Shown here: in pieces, positions 7,422 through 15,286 of the stretch
How the letters are laid out: the number at the start of each line of letters is the position of its first letter
How positions within the stretch are numbered: position 1 is the stretch's first letter
Assembly: GCA_016795005.1 (NCBI GenBank)
Contig: JAEUIV010000057.1
Span: forward strand, 1-33,471
DNA length: 33,471 nt
Source: Phycisphaerae bacterium
GTDB taxonomy: Bacteria > Planctomycetota > Phycisphaerae > Phycisphaerales > UBA1924
Direction of reading: 5' to 3'
The notes under the pieces: generated by a model
What the model saw: only the letters and a program-made list of their open reading frames with translations
Databases searched by the model: none
Told to the model about the DNA's origin: nothing
Program-made: the position numbers and the translations under genes

Positions 7422-9956
7422 ATGCCGAAACCGTCGCCGACTCGAACTTCCGATCTTTCTGATTCGCTCTTCGGGCGTGGGCCTCGGCGCGGGCCGATCA
7501 CGCTGGTGCTGGATTGGCTGAGCAGCGTTCGTTTCGGGATTGTGCAGATGGTGGTTCTGTTCGTGTACTGCACGATCGGCTCGGCGGGGCTGATCTATCC
7601 CGAGTTGGGTCCGGGGCGATGGAATCCGTTGAACCCCGACGTGTGGCGTCACGACATGATCCGTCAGTGGCGTGTGTTCGAGTTGACGGAGTTCGAGTGG
7701 TTTCACACGCCGTTTTTCAACGCGATGATCGGTCTGCTGTGCGTTTCGCTGATCGTGACGACGTTCCGGCGGATCCGGTTCAACGCGCTGACGGCCGGGG
7801 TGTGGATGATCCACCTGGGGATCGTGCTGCTGTGCCTGGGTTCGTACGTGTACTTCGGGACGAAGTTCGAGGGGGATGCGCCGGTCATGCGGCGCGAGGT
7901 TCGCATCGAGGTTCCCGGCGCGCCGGCGTCGACGCTTCCGGTGATGCCCGGGAACGGCACGAGCGTGCGGACGGAGGCGGGCGAGTTCCGGTTCTCGATC
8001 GCGAGCATCGATCCGGCGTGGGAGTTGCGGAGCGAGGGGGATCTCGGAAAGACGGCGTACGCGGTGACGGTGGATATCCAGACGCCGAGCAGTCGCTTCA
8101 TGCGGCAGTTGCTGGCGGGGTATCCGCAGTACACGGAGGACGTGATCCCTGGGAAGGGGAGGGTGAAGAAGCTCCCCGAGTTCAACGGCGGGGCGCTGGT
8201 TGACTCGACGGTTCACCTCTCGCTGGAGGCGGCGGAGCAGAAGGATTTCTGGGTGAAGGACAGCGCCGCGATCGTGGCTCGTCGCGCGGGAGAGTCGGGG
8301 TGGTCGCAGCGGGTGATCCGCGGTCTGCCCCGGTACAACGATTACGTATCGGAGTTGAGCGATGTCTGGCCGAGCGCGGCGGGGGAGGACGATCGGCCGC
8401 TGACGCGGCATGTGCTGGACCTGGAGGTGCGTCCGGGTGAGGCGGGGGGGGGCGACCCGCTGGCGGGTCTGGACGTCCGCGTGACGGGATTCCTGCGGTA
8501 CGCGGTGATGAAGCGTGACTTTGCTCCGGGCGGCCCGGTGCTGAATCCGGTGGCGGAGATCACGATGACGACTCCCGACGGACGGCCGTTCCGCGAGACT
8601 CTGGTGGCGTTTGATGAGACTCGGCGGTCCGCGTATGACGGGCGATTGTCGTTCGAGTGGGTGGATCGTGCGGAGGAGTTGCCTCGATTCCTGGACGTGG
8701 GGGTCCGTGAGTTGGTGCTGCGTGTTCCCGCCGCGGGGATTGATGAGACGGTTCGTTTCCAGTTGGCGGACCTGGCGGCTGCGGATCGGCCGATGGTTCC
8801 TCTGGGTGAATCGGGGTGGCAGTATCGGATTCGTGAGGCGAAGGACCGTCTCCCGTTGTCGAGCGGGCGCTCCGTGACGCTGCTGCTGGTCGACCTGGTG
8901 AATCCCGAGGGGAAGCGATTGACGAGGTGGGTGTTCGAGGATCCTTCGCGGAACCGAGACAATCCCGAGACGGCGGCGGAGGAGCCGCATACGCCGCAGG
9001 TTCCCGATGTGCGTCTGGAGACGGTGTACCGTCCCGGTCGGCCGCTGAGCACGATCTCGATTGTTTCGGGTCCGGGTGGGGTGGGCCTGCATGTATTCCA
9101 CGATGACGGGGCGGGGGGGCGTGTGCAGCGCACGTTCGCGCCCGGCGAGCCGGTCGAGATTCTTTATGGGATCCGGTTGGTGGTGAACCGCGTGATGCCG
9201 GACGCGGTCGAGGCGGAGAAGCCCGTGATCATTCCGAGGCGTCAGCGTGACAAGGACTCCGATTCCGTGCAGGCTTTTGCGTTGGTGCGTGTGGAGTTGT
9301 CACGGGACGGATGGCGTGATTCGCGCTGGATTCCGTTCCACCGTTACACGTTCGATGAACCCTTCGAGCCGATCGGCGTGCTGTCGAGGTACGAGCCGGC
9401 GCTGGTGTCGCTGCCGGACGGGAGTGAGATTGAGTTGGCGGTGGGTCGTGAACGGCGGGCGTTGCCCTATCCGGTGCGTCTGGAGGACTTTGTCCTGACG
9501 TCCAATGTCGGCGGATTCACGGGCCGGACGTCGAGCGTGCGCGACTGGACGAGCATTGTTCGATTCCGTGACGGGGACGTGCTGAGCGAAGCGATCTCGA
9601 TCAGCACGAACAACCCGGGGACGTTCCGCGGGATGTGGTTTTTCCAGTCGTACTGGGACCCGCCGCGGGCGGCGCGTTTTGCCGGGGATGTTCCGTCGCA
9701 GGGTTTGAACTTCACGGGTCTCGGTGTGGGCAACCGTCACGGGGTGTACACGCAGCTGGCGGGCTGCTGCGTGTCGATCGCGGGGATGATCTATGCGTTT
9801 TATGTGAAGCCTATTGTTCGCCGACGTCGTCGTCGTCACGTGATGGCGGAGATGGAGGCCGGTCGATTGCCGCGTCGGTCGGCGGTTCCCGGTCTGGATG
9901 AGACGCCGATCCGCGATGGTTCGCTGTCGTCGGCGCGCGGTCGGGAGGAGCCCTGA
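7422..9956 (+). CDS. ResB-like cytochrome c biogenesis protein
   Basis: The ResB/Ccs1 family works with CcsA in system II to deliver and attach heme to c-type cytochromes outside the cytoplasmic membrane. The N-terminus has about three membrane segments (DWLSSVRFGIVQMVVLFVY near residues 30-55, FNAMIGLLCVSLIV near 102-117, WMIHLGIVLLCLGSYVYF near 127-144). A large extracytoplasmic domain of some 620 residues follows, then a last membrane segment (GCCVSIAGMIYAFYV) and a basic tail. Histidines WFHTPFF and WMIHLG lie at membrane edges and could be heme ligands (inference). At 844 residues it is well above the common 450-600. The stop codon overlaps the ccsA start by one base (TGATG), so the pair is translationally coupled. 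Confidence 0.8.
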   Translation: MPKPSPTRTSDLSDSLFGRGPRRGPITLVLDWLSSVRFGIVQMVVLFVYCTIGSAGLIYPELGPGRWNPLNPDVWRHDMIRQWRVFELTEFEWFHTPFFNAMIGLLCVSLIVTTFRRIRFNALTAGVWMIHLGIVLLCLGSYVYFGTKFEGDAPVMRREVRIEVPGAPASTLPVMPGNGTSVRTEAGEFRFSIASIDPAWELRSEGDLGKTAYAVTVDIQTPSSRFMRQLLAGYPQYTEDVIPGKGRVKKLPEFNGGALVDSTVHLSLEAAEQKDFWVKDSAAIVARRAGESGWSQRVIRGLPRYNDYVSELSDVWPSAAGEDDRPLTRHVLDLEVRPGEAGGGDPLAGLDVRVTGFLRYAVMKRDFAPGGPVLNPVAEITMTTPDGRPFRETLVAFDETRRSAYDGRLSFEWVDRAEELPRFLDVGVRELVLRVPAAGIDETVRFQLADLAAADRPMVPLGESGWQYRIREAKDRLPLSSGRSVTLLLVDLVNPEGKRLTRWVFEDPSRNRDNPETAAEEPHTPQVPDVRLETVYRPGRPLSTISIVSGPGGVGLHVFHDDGAGGRVQRTFAPGEPVEILYGIRLVVNRVMPDAVEAEKPVIIPRRQRDKDSDSVQAFALVRVELSRDGWRDSRWIPFHRYTFDEPFEPIGVLSRYEPALVSLPDGSEIELAVGRERRALPYPVRLEDFVLTSNVGGFTGRTSSVRDWTSIVRFRDGDVLSEAISISTNNPGTFRGMWFFQSYWDPPRAARFAGDVPSQGLNFTGLGVGNRHGVYTQLAGCCVSIAGMIYAFYVKPIVRRRRRRHVMAEMEAGRLPRRSAVPGLDETPIRDGSLSSARGREEP

Positions 9957-11689
9957 TGTTCTGGCGACGCTGGACTTGGTTTGTGATCGGCGTGTTGTCC
10001 GCCTCGGTGCTCGCGGGGGCGGTGGCGGCGATGGTGCTGCGTTCGGGCGGCGCGGCGCCGGGCGAGAGGGCGGAGGGTTCCTTTGTCCGCGCGGTGGATC
10101 TTTCTCCCCTGGACCGTTCGGCGGTGTGGAACGAGGGGCGGCTGAAGTCATTTGACGCATTTGCAACGGAGATGTTGTCGTACATCAGCGGCCGGTCGCG
10201 GGTGTTCGGGCAGCCGACGGACTTCACGTACCTTGACATGGTGTTCCGGGGCGAGCGCTACGCGGCGGCGCCGGTCATCTACATCAAGAACAAGGAGATG
10301 AGGGGGCAACTGGCGGCGGCGCTCGAGTCCGCCTCGGCGATGACGCGCGAGGAGGGGGAGGCGTTCTTCAAAAGCGGGATGATCTCGGAGCGGCAGCTGT
10401 CGCACCCGGAGAGCGAGGGGCTGATCCGTCGGTGGTCGATGGACATGGTGCGGACGGCGAAGCACGCGGACGCGATCATGAGCGCCCGTGGGCTGAGGAG
10501 GCCGGAGGTTCTGCTGGATCAGTTGCAGATGATTCCGCCGCCTTCGGGGCGTTCGGATCATCCGTGGCTGAGCCTGGGTGAGATGTGGCAACCGGGCGGG
10601 ATGATGCGGCCGGCGGACGCGGAGATACCCGGCCTGGACGCTGGTCTGCGGGCGGAGTTGCGGGGGTCGATGGAGTCGTTGTCGCGTTCGTGGCGTGCGC
10701 TGGACGCGGCGGGTGTGAACTCGGCGGTGGAGCGGCTGGCGTCCGTTCTTTCGAGCGTGGCTCCCTCGGTGTACCCGGAGCCTGCGCGGATGGCGCTGCA
10801 GTCGTACTACTTCCGGGCGCAGAACATGACGTGGGTGTGGCTTGTTTACTTCGTGAGCCTGATTTTCCTGGTGATGTCGGTGGCGTACCGCTGGGAGGCG
10901 GCGCGGGGGCTGGGGATGGGGTTCTTCGCGGTGGCGTTCGTGCTGCACACGGTGGCGCTGGGCTGGCGGTGGTACGTGGCGGGGCGGTGGCCCAACTCGA
11001 ACATGTTCGAGGCGGTGACGACGAGCGTGTGGCTGGGGACGATCGCGGTGCTGGTGCTGGAGTACGCGGCGCGTCGGACGCCGATGCGGAACCTCTTTGC
11101 GCTGGGCGGGGCGGCGGCGTCGATGTGCGCGCTGATGGCGGCGCACTATGTTCCGCAGTTGAACGCGAGCATCAACAACATGATGCCGGTGCTGCACGAC
11201 CTGTGGCTGTACATCCACACGAACGTGATCATCGCGTCGTATGCGCTGATCGCGATGGCGTCCGTGACGGCGGTTCTCTACCTGGTCCACCGGATGCTGG
11301 GGGGGACGGCGTCGTACGCGCGCGTGGGGGGCGCGGCATCGCTGATCGAGAGCGCGACGCCGGGGTTATCGCGGCGGGTGGGGCTGTCCGAGGTGTTTGA
11401 CGGCGCGACGATGGTGCTGATGGAGTTGTCGTTCGTGCTCTTGTGGGCGGGGATCGTGATGGGCGCGATCTGGGCCGATCACTCGTGGGGGAGGCCCTGG
11501 GGTTGGGACCCGAAGGAGGTGTTCGCGTTGAACACGTTCCTGGTGTTCCTGGTGCTGGTCCACGTGAGGCTGAAAGTGCGCGACAAGGGTCTGTGGACGG
11601 CGTTGCTGGCGATCGCGGGGTGCGGGGTGATGCTGTTCAACTGGATCGTGATCAACTTTGTCATCAGCGGGCTGCACTCGTACGCGTGA
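9956..11689 (+). CDS. ccsA: Cytochrome c biogenesis protein CcsA
   Basis: CcsA is a heme-handling membrane protein of system II cytochrome c maturation. The signature tryptophan-rich motif is clear (SWGRPWGWDPKEVFAL near residues 508-524), along with the surrounding conserved histidines: VLHTVALGWRWYVAGRWPNSN, LHDLWLYIHTNVIIASYA and VHVRL. One membrane segment (residues 5-26) is followed by a roughly 250-residue extracytoplasmic region and then about eight membrane segments from residue 285 to the end. Ordinary CcsA proteins are 300-400 residues and lack so long an N-terminal part; here the protein has 577. The start overlaps the ResB-like stop (TGATG). The N-terminal part between residues 30 and 280 has no motif that I recognise. 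Confidence 0.88.
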   Translation: MFWRRWTWFVIGVLSASVLAGAVAAMVLRSGGAAPGERAEGSFVRAVDLSPLDRSAVWNEGRLKSFDAFATEMLSYISGRSRVFGQPTDFTYLDMVFRGERYAAAPVIYIKNKEMRGQLAAALESASAMTREEGEAFFKSGMISERQLSHPESEGLIRRWSMDMVRTAKHADAIMSARGLRRPEVLLDQLQMIPPPSGRSDHPWLSLGEMWQPGGMMRPADAEIPGLDAGLRAELRGSMESLSRSWRALDAAGVNSAVERLASVLSSVAPSVYPEPARMALQSYYFRAQNMTWVWLVYFVSLIFLVMSVAYRWEAARGLGMGFFAVAFVLHTVALGWRWYVAGRWPNSNMFEAVTTSVWLGTIAVLVLEYAARRTPMRNLFALGGAAASMCALMAAHYVPQLNASINNMMPVLHDLWLYIHTNVIIASYALIAMASVTAVLYLVHRMLGGTASYARVGGAASLIESATPGLSRRVGLSEVFDGATMVLMELSFVLLWAGIVMGAIWADHSWGRPWGWDPKEVFALNTFLVFLVLVHVRLKVRDKGLWTALLAIAGCGVMLFNWIVINFVISGLHSYA

Positions 11690-11729
11690 GCGCGATCGGG
11701 ACGATCGGGCGGGCGAGGGGGCGGGGGGT

Positions 11730-12374
11730 TCAGCGCTTGCGCCGGAGCGCGATCGGGAGGAGCGGTGTGAGGAGAGCGAGGGTGCCGGCGCCGGGGATGA
11801 TGGCGATGTTGTCGGCTTCGACCCTGATGCTCGTTCCCGTGCCCGCGAGTGCGTCGGGGACGTTGTAGAGGAGTTGGACGCTGCCGATGTTTGAGAAGAT
11901 GGTGTTGAAGTCGGAGCCTTCGAACGAGACCCAGCCGGGGTAGGCGGAGCTGATCGGGATGGTGACGGTCGTCCATTGGCCTGGAGAGACTGGGGCGAAG
12001 TCGAGTCCGATGGCGCCGGGGAAGTTGAATGGCGTGACGAGCCTTGCGCCGAAGTTCATCGGGATCGGGGCGGAGTGCCTGACGGAGAAGGTGAGCGCCG
12101 TGACGCCCTCCGTGATCCAGTTTCCGATGAAGGCTCCGTTGCTGGCGTTGTTTGCGGCCTGGCCTCGGAGGGCGATGACGACGCCAAAGGAAGCGGCGTT
12201 GACGTTTGTTTCGGCGGCGATGTTTCCGGCGGGGTCGTAGGTCGCAGGTCCGGCGGGGCCGGTCCAGTTGGCGGCGTTGGTGTCGAACGTCTCGGTGAAG
12301 GGGATGATGGCGGCGTGTGCGGACGAGGCGATTCCGGCGGCGACGGCCGCGATGACGGTGGTACGGATCAACAT
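11730..12374 (-). CDS. Secreted protein with PEP-CTERM-like tail
   Basis: The 214-residue exported protein starts MLIRTTVIAAVAAGIASSAHA, a good signal peptide with an AHA cleavage site. AGGGAG lies 11 bases upstream of this ATG, so I reject the longer in-frame start. The mature part opens IPFTETFDTNAANWTG, a beta-rich pattern seen at the start of many secreted carbohydrate-binding-like proteins (inference). The C-terminus is IIPGAGTLALLTPLLPIALRRKR: a proline motif, a hydrophobic stretch and a basic end, the layout of PEP-CTERM sorting tails. No enzyme motif is seen. It is convergent with ccsA (40-base gap). Confidence 0.75.
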   Translation of the reverse strand: MLIRTTVIAAVAAGIASSAHAAIIPFTETFDTNAANWTGPAGPATYDPAGNIAAETNVNAASFGVVIALRGQAANNASNGAFIGNWITEGVTALTFSVRHSAPIPMNFGARLVTPFNFPGAIGLDFAPVSPGQWTTVTIPISSAYPGWVSFEGSDFNTIFSNIGSVQLLYNVPDALAGTGTSIRVEADNIAIIPGAGTLALLTPLLPIALRRKR

Positions 12375-12477
12375 GATTTCTGATCTCCCTGTGCGTCCGA
12401 AGTCCTGAACGGATTTTTCCACGACGCCCGGTCTTCGGTGTGGGCGTCGCGGGTTTAAGTGTATGCGTTGGAGGTTG

Positions 12478-13350
12478 TCAGGGGGCGGGGAGCGTCCAAT
12501 CCTGTGTCGGGGCCTTCGGCGTCCAGCGGCGCATGTCGTCCGCGTCGGTGAACGTGAGCGTCTGGGCGTTGCCGTCCATCATCGTGAAGACGGCGCGGCG
12601 TGCGAACATGAATGCGACGTTTCCGGTGTCGGCGCCCGTGAAGGCGGGATCGGGCTGGCGTGCCCAGGTTCGCTGGATGAGCGATGGTGGCTTGATGGAG
12701 AAGTAGCCGTCCTCGGAGTTCGAGACGGCGACGGTGTTGCGCGAGGACGCGAAGGTGATGAGTTTGGCGGGCTGCCGGGCGTCGGTGTCCCGCTGGACGT
12801 ACCAGCGTGGTCCCCACCTGGTCTGGGTGCGTTGCTGGATGACGGGGCTGGGGGAGAAGGCGTAGAAGTCGGAGCTGCCGCCGACGAAGGTCTGGTTGAG
12901 GCCGAATCTCGGCAGGAGTGAGACGGCGTAGTCGGCGCGTTCATCGCCCCAGATGGAGCGCATGGCTTCGCGCTGGGTTTCGGAACGGAAGACGATGTCG
13001 ACGGCGTTTTCCATGTAAGGCATGAGGCGCCACGGGTAGCGGCGCGCGATCTCTCCGGCGAGTCGTTTGCCGGTGGAGTTTCGGGCGACGATCTGCCCGG
13101 TGCGGACCATTTCATCGCTCGGGAACCCCACGAGGACGAGGCCGCGGTTGTCGTTCATGTACATCTGATGCGCGAGTGAGAACTGCCTGGCGGCGGAGAG
13201 TTCTCCCGTGACGAGGGCGCACTGCCTCGCCTTGGCGAGGGCGGGGAGGAGGATGGCGATGAGGACCGCGATGATCGCCACGGAGACGAGGAGTTCGATG
13301 AGCGTGAAGGCGCGCGAGTCTGGGCGGTTCTGAGCGTGGGAGCGGTTCAT
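12478..13350 (-). CDS. Type II secretion-type pseudopilin, prepilin-cleavage protein
   Basis: The N-terminus has a prepilin peptidase site, SRAFTLIELLVSVAIIAVL, with alanine instead of the usual glycine before the methylated phenylalanine. The hydrophobic helix and LLPALAKARQ follow, as in the large family of planctomycete pseudopilin-like secreted proteins. The start MNRSHAQ places the site about 16 residues in; a longer in-frame start is possible but unneeded. The body (290 residues) has the SLAHQMYMNDNRG segment typical of this group. No H-x9-DG motif is seen at the C-terminus, though MMDGNAQTLTFTDAD resembles the region that normally carries it. Role unknown: surface or fibre component, not necessarily type II secretion itself. 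Confidence 0.8.
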   Translation of the reverse strand: MNRSHAQNRPDSRAFTLIELLVSVAIIAVLIAILLPALAKARQCALVTGELSAARQFSLAHQMYMNDNRGLVLVGFPSDEMVRTGQIVARNSTGKRLAGEIARRYPWRLMPYMENAVDIVFRSETQREAMRSIWGDERADYAVSLLPRFGLNQTFVGGSSDFYAFSPSPVIQQRTQTRWGPRWYVQRDTDARQPAKLITFASSRNTVAVSNSEDGYFSIKPPSLIQRTWARQPDPAFTGADTGNVAFMFARRAVFTMMDGNAQTLTFTDADDMRRWTPKAPTQDWTLPAP

Positions 13351-13501
13351 ATTCTCTGCTCGGTGCTTGACCCCGGAGTGGTTGCGGTCAACTATAGGAA
13401 TCCGACCCGCCCGGTGCAATCGGTTTCACGGTTCTGGAGCGATGAAAACGCTGTTTTCGGGCGGATCGGCGGTGCGGCCCGGCGAAAAAAGGGAGTAGAG
13501 G

Positions 13502-14572
13502 ATGAAGTTATCCACAATATCCGGTCTGTGTTCGGTGGCGGCGGTATCGGCGGCTTCGGGGCAGGTGGTCAGCCTGTCGTTCGATGCGCCAACGATCGAC
13601 CGCTGGGTGTACCCGTTCGCGAGCAGCGCGGGGTACGAGTTCGAGGCGAAGACGTTCAGTTCGCTCGGCCAGGAGACGGCGTTTTTTCCGATCACGTTCG
13701 ATCAGCGTGACGGCCAGATCATGGTCGGGTTTGATTTCCCCGCGAATCTTCCGCCGGGTCGCGGAGCGTGCGGATATCGCGTGATCTCGGCGGTGCTGAC
13801 GCTGAAGGTGAGCAATCACAACGTTTACAAGTATGACCCGACGTACGACGGCTGGCAGACTTACCTGAATGGGGCCGGGGATGCCGACGGTCGGCCGATC
13901 GAGTTGTATGGCGCCGCGTTTCGCAACGGGTGGATGGCTTGCCGGATTGATCCTTCGATGCCCGCGTTGAACCAGTTTCCGTGCTATTGGGAGGGTTCGC
14001 CGGAGCGCGCGGCCCCGCCGTTCGGTCCCGGCTCGTTCCCGACGCGCGACACTCGGTACGCCTATGCGACGGATTACGCCGGTCGCGTGGAGCGCGATGT
14101 CTCGAACAATGTGCGCGACCAGTTTGACTCGAAGCCGTTCGCGGTGGGGCAGATCGGGGGCCTTGCGCCGGGCGCGCTGGTGCCGGTGGACCGTGACACG
14201 GTGTTTACGCTGAACGTGAATGACGCGGATGTGCAGGCGTACCTTCGTCGCGCGTGCGACGCGGGGCTTGTGCGGCTGCTGGTGACGTCGCTCCAGCAGG
14301 CGTCGGCGGGGGGGCCCGGTCCTGGGGGCGGTTCTTTTGCGAGTTTCTATACGAAAGAGATCGGGATCGACGGCTTCGGGCCGAGGTTCTCGATTTCGGT
14401 CCGTCTGACATCGGCGGGTGACGCGGACGGAAGCGGGGGGGTTGATTTCGCGGACATCACGTCGGTGCTGACGAACTGGGGTCTGGTCGGCCCGGATGGC
14501 GATGCGAACTGCGACGGGGTGGTGAACTTTTCCGACATCACCGAGGTGCTCACGAACTGGGGGTCGTTGTGA
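13502..14572 (+). CDS. Secreted protein with C-terminal dockerin-like repeats
   Basis: The 356-residue exported protein has a signal peptide (MKLSTISGLCSVAAVSAASGQ) and a GGGAG/AGAGG ribosome site just before the ATG. The middle is not a family I can name; it includes a FPITFDQRDGQIMVGFDFP segment and aromatic-rich beta-type sequence. The last 50 residues are two dockerin-type calcium-binding repeats, GDADGSGGVDFADITSVL and GDANCDGVVNFSDITEVL, each ending TNWG. This repeat pair closes many secreted proteins of Phycisphaerae, where the partner is not known to be a cellulosome cohesin (established pattern, function uncertain). It is divergent from the pseudopilin gene (151 bases between). Confidence 0.8.
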   Translation: MKLSTISGLCSVAAVSAASGQVVSLSFDAPTIDRWVYPFASSAGYEFEAKTFSSLGQETAFFPITFDQRDGQIMVGFDFPANLPPGRGACGYRVISAVLTLKVSNHNVYKYDPTYDGWQTYLNGAGDADGRPIELYGAAFRNGWMACRIDPSMPALNQFPCYWEGSPERAAPPFGPGSFPTRDTRYAYATDYAGRVERDVSNNVRDQFDSKPFAVGQIGGLAPGALVPVDRDTVFTLNVNDADVQAYLRRACDAGLVRLLVTSLQQASAGGPGPGGGSFASFYTKEIGIDGFGPRFSISVRLTSAGDADGSGGVDFADITSVLTNWGLVGPDGDANCDGVVNFSDITEVLTNWGSL

Positions 14573-14596
14573 GGCTCGGGAGATGGAGGTGGATGT

Positions 14597-15286
14597 TCAG
14601 CGGATCATGAGGAGGCGGAAGTTTCCGTTCTCGATGGCGACGTCGAGGGTGTGCAGTTTGAGTTCCTGGGTCATGGCGACGGGGGCGGTGAGTCGGAACT
14701 GGTTTCGGCCGATGGTCTTGAGATTGACTCCGGGGGTCTGGTCGCCCATCGGGAACGTCGCGAAGAGCGCGGCGATGTCGGCGCGTCGCTGGACGAGGAA
14801 GTTGATGGCTTCGCGCGGGTCGCGGCCTTGCCTGCGGTATTCGGCCTTGGTTTCTTCGGCGATGACCTGATCGAGGAGGAGGTCGTACTCCTTCTTGTCG
14901 AGTGTGGTCATGACGTGGTACATGACATCGGCGGGTGAACGTGCGAAGAGGGTGAAGGTGCCGTCGGGGTTTTTTCGTCGGAGGCCGAGCGCTTCGCCGG
15001 GCGTGAGCGGTTCGCGGGCGGGGTTGTTCCGCGCGTCGGGATCGGGCGGCGGCTCGTAGCCCGGGAATGACCGCAGGACGTTGTCCCACGGTCCCGCGGC
15101 GTTCCGAGCGGCGGTCTGCTTCGCGGGATCGGATCGCGTCTCGTCGATGACGGGCGACTGTGCTCCGGGGAGGTCAAAGAGCCCGCCGCGCGCGGAGACG
15201 ACGCGCTCCTCGGATGCGCAGGCGGTGATGACGAGGATGAGCGCGGCGGTCGCGGAGGCGATGGGGTGCTTGTGCGGCGCGGTCAT
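14597..15286 (-). CDS. Predicted lipoprotein, translationally coupled to nadB
   Basis: The start MTAPHKHPIA gives 229 residues with a lipoprotein signal: hydrophobic ATAALILVI then the lipobox I-T-A-C, cysteine at residue 23. The ATG overlaps the nadB stop codon (ATGA), so translation is coupled. The mature part begins with a low-complexity linker (proline and aspartate rich), then a helical region (SPADVMYHVMTTLDKKEYDLLLDQVI) and a beta-rich end (LKLHTLDVAIENGNFRLLMIR). I do not recognise a family. Convergent with the dockerin protein, 24 bases apart. Confidence 0.72.
   Translation of the reverse strand: MTAPHKHPIASATAALILVITACASEERVVSARGGLFDLPGAQSPVIDETRSDPAKQTAARNAAGPWDNVLRSFPGYEPPPDPDARNNPAREPLTPGEALGLRRKNPDGTFTLFARSPADVMYHVMTTLDKKEYDLLLDQVIAEETKAEYRRQGRDPREAINFLVQRRADIAALFATFPMGDQTPGVNLKTIGRNQFRLTAPVAMTQELKLHTLDVAIENGNFRLLMIR

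Noticed and set aside
6681-9101. 806-codon open frame antisense to glgP and resB
   Set aside because: Same cause: a shadow frame with arginine- and proline-rich composition and no conserved motif.
13508-13516. Perfect DnaA box TTATCCACA at the start of the dockerin-type gene
   Set aside because: It is single, lies inside coding sequence and 7 kb from the skew switch. One such 9-mer in a 33 kb window is not unlikely by chance.
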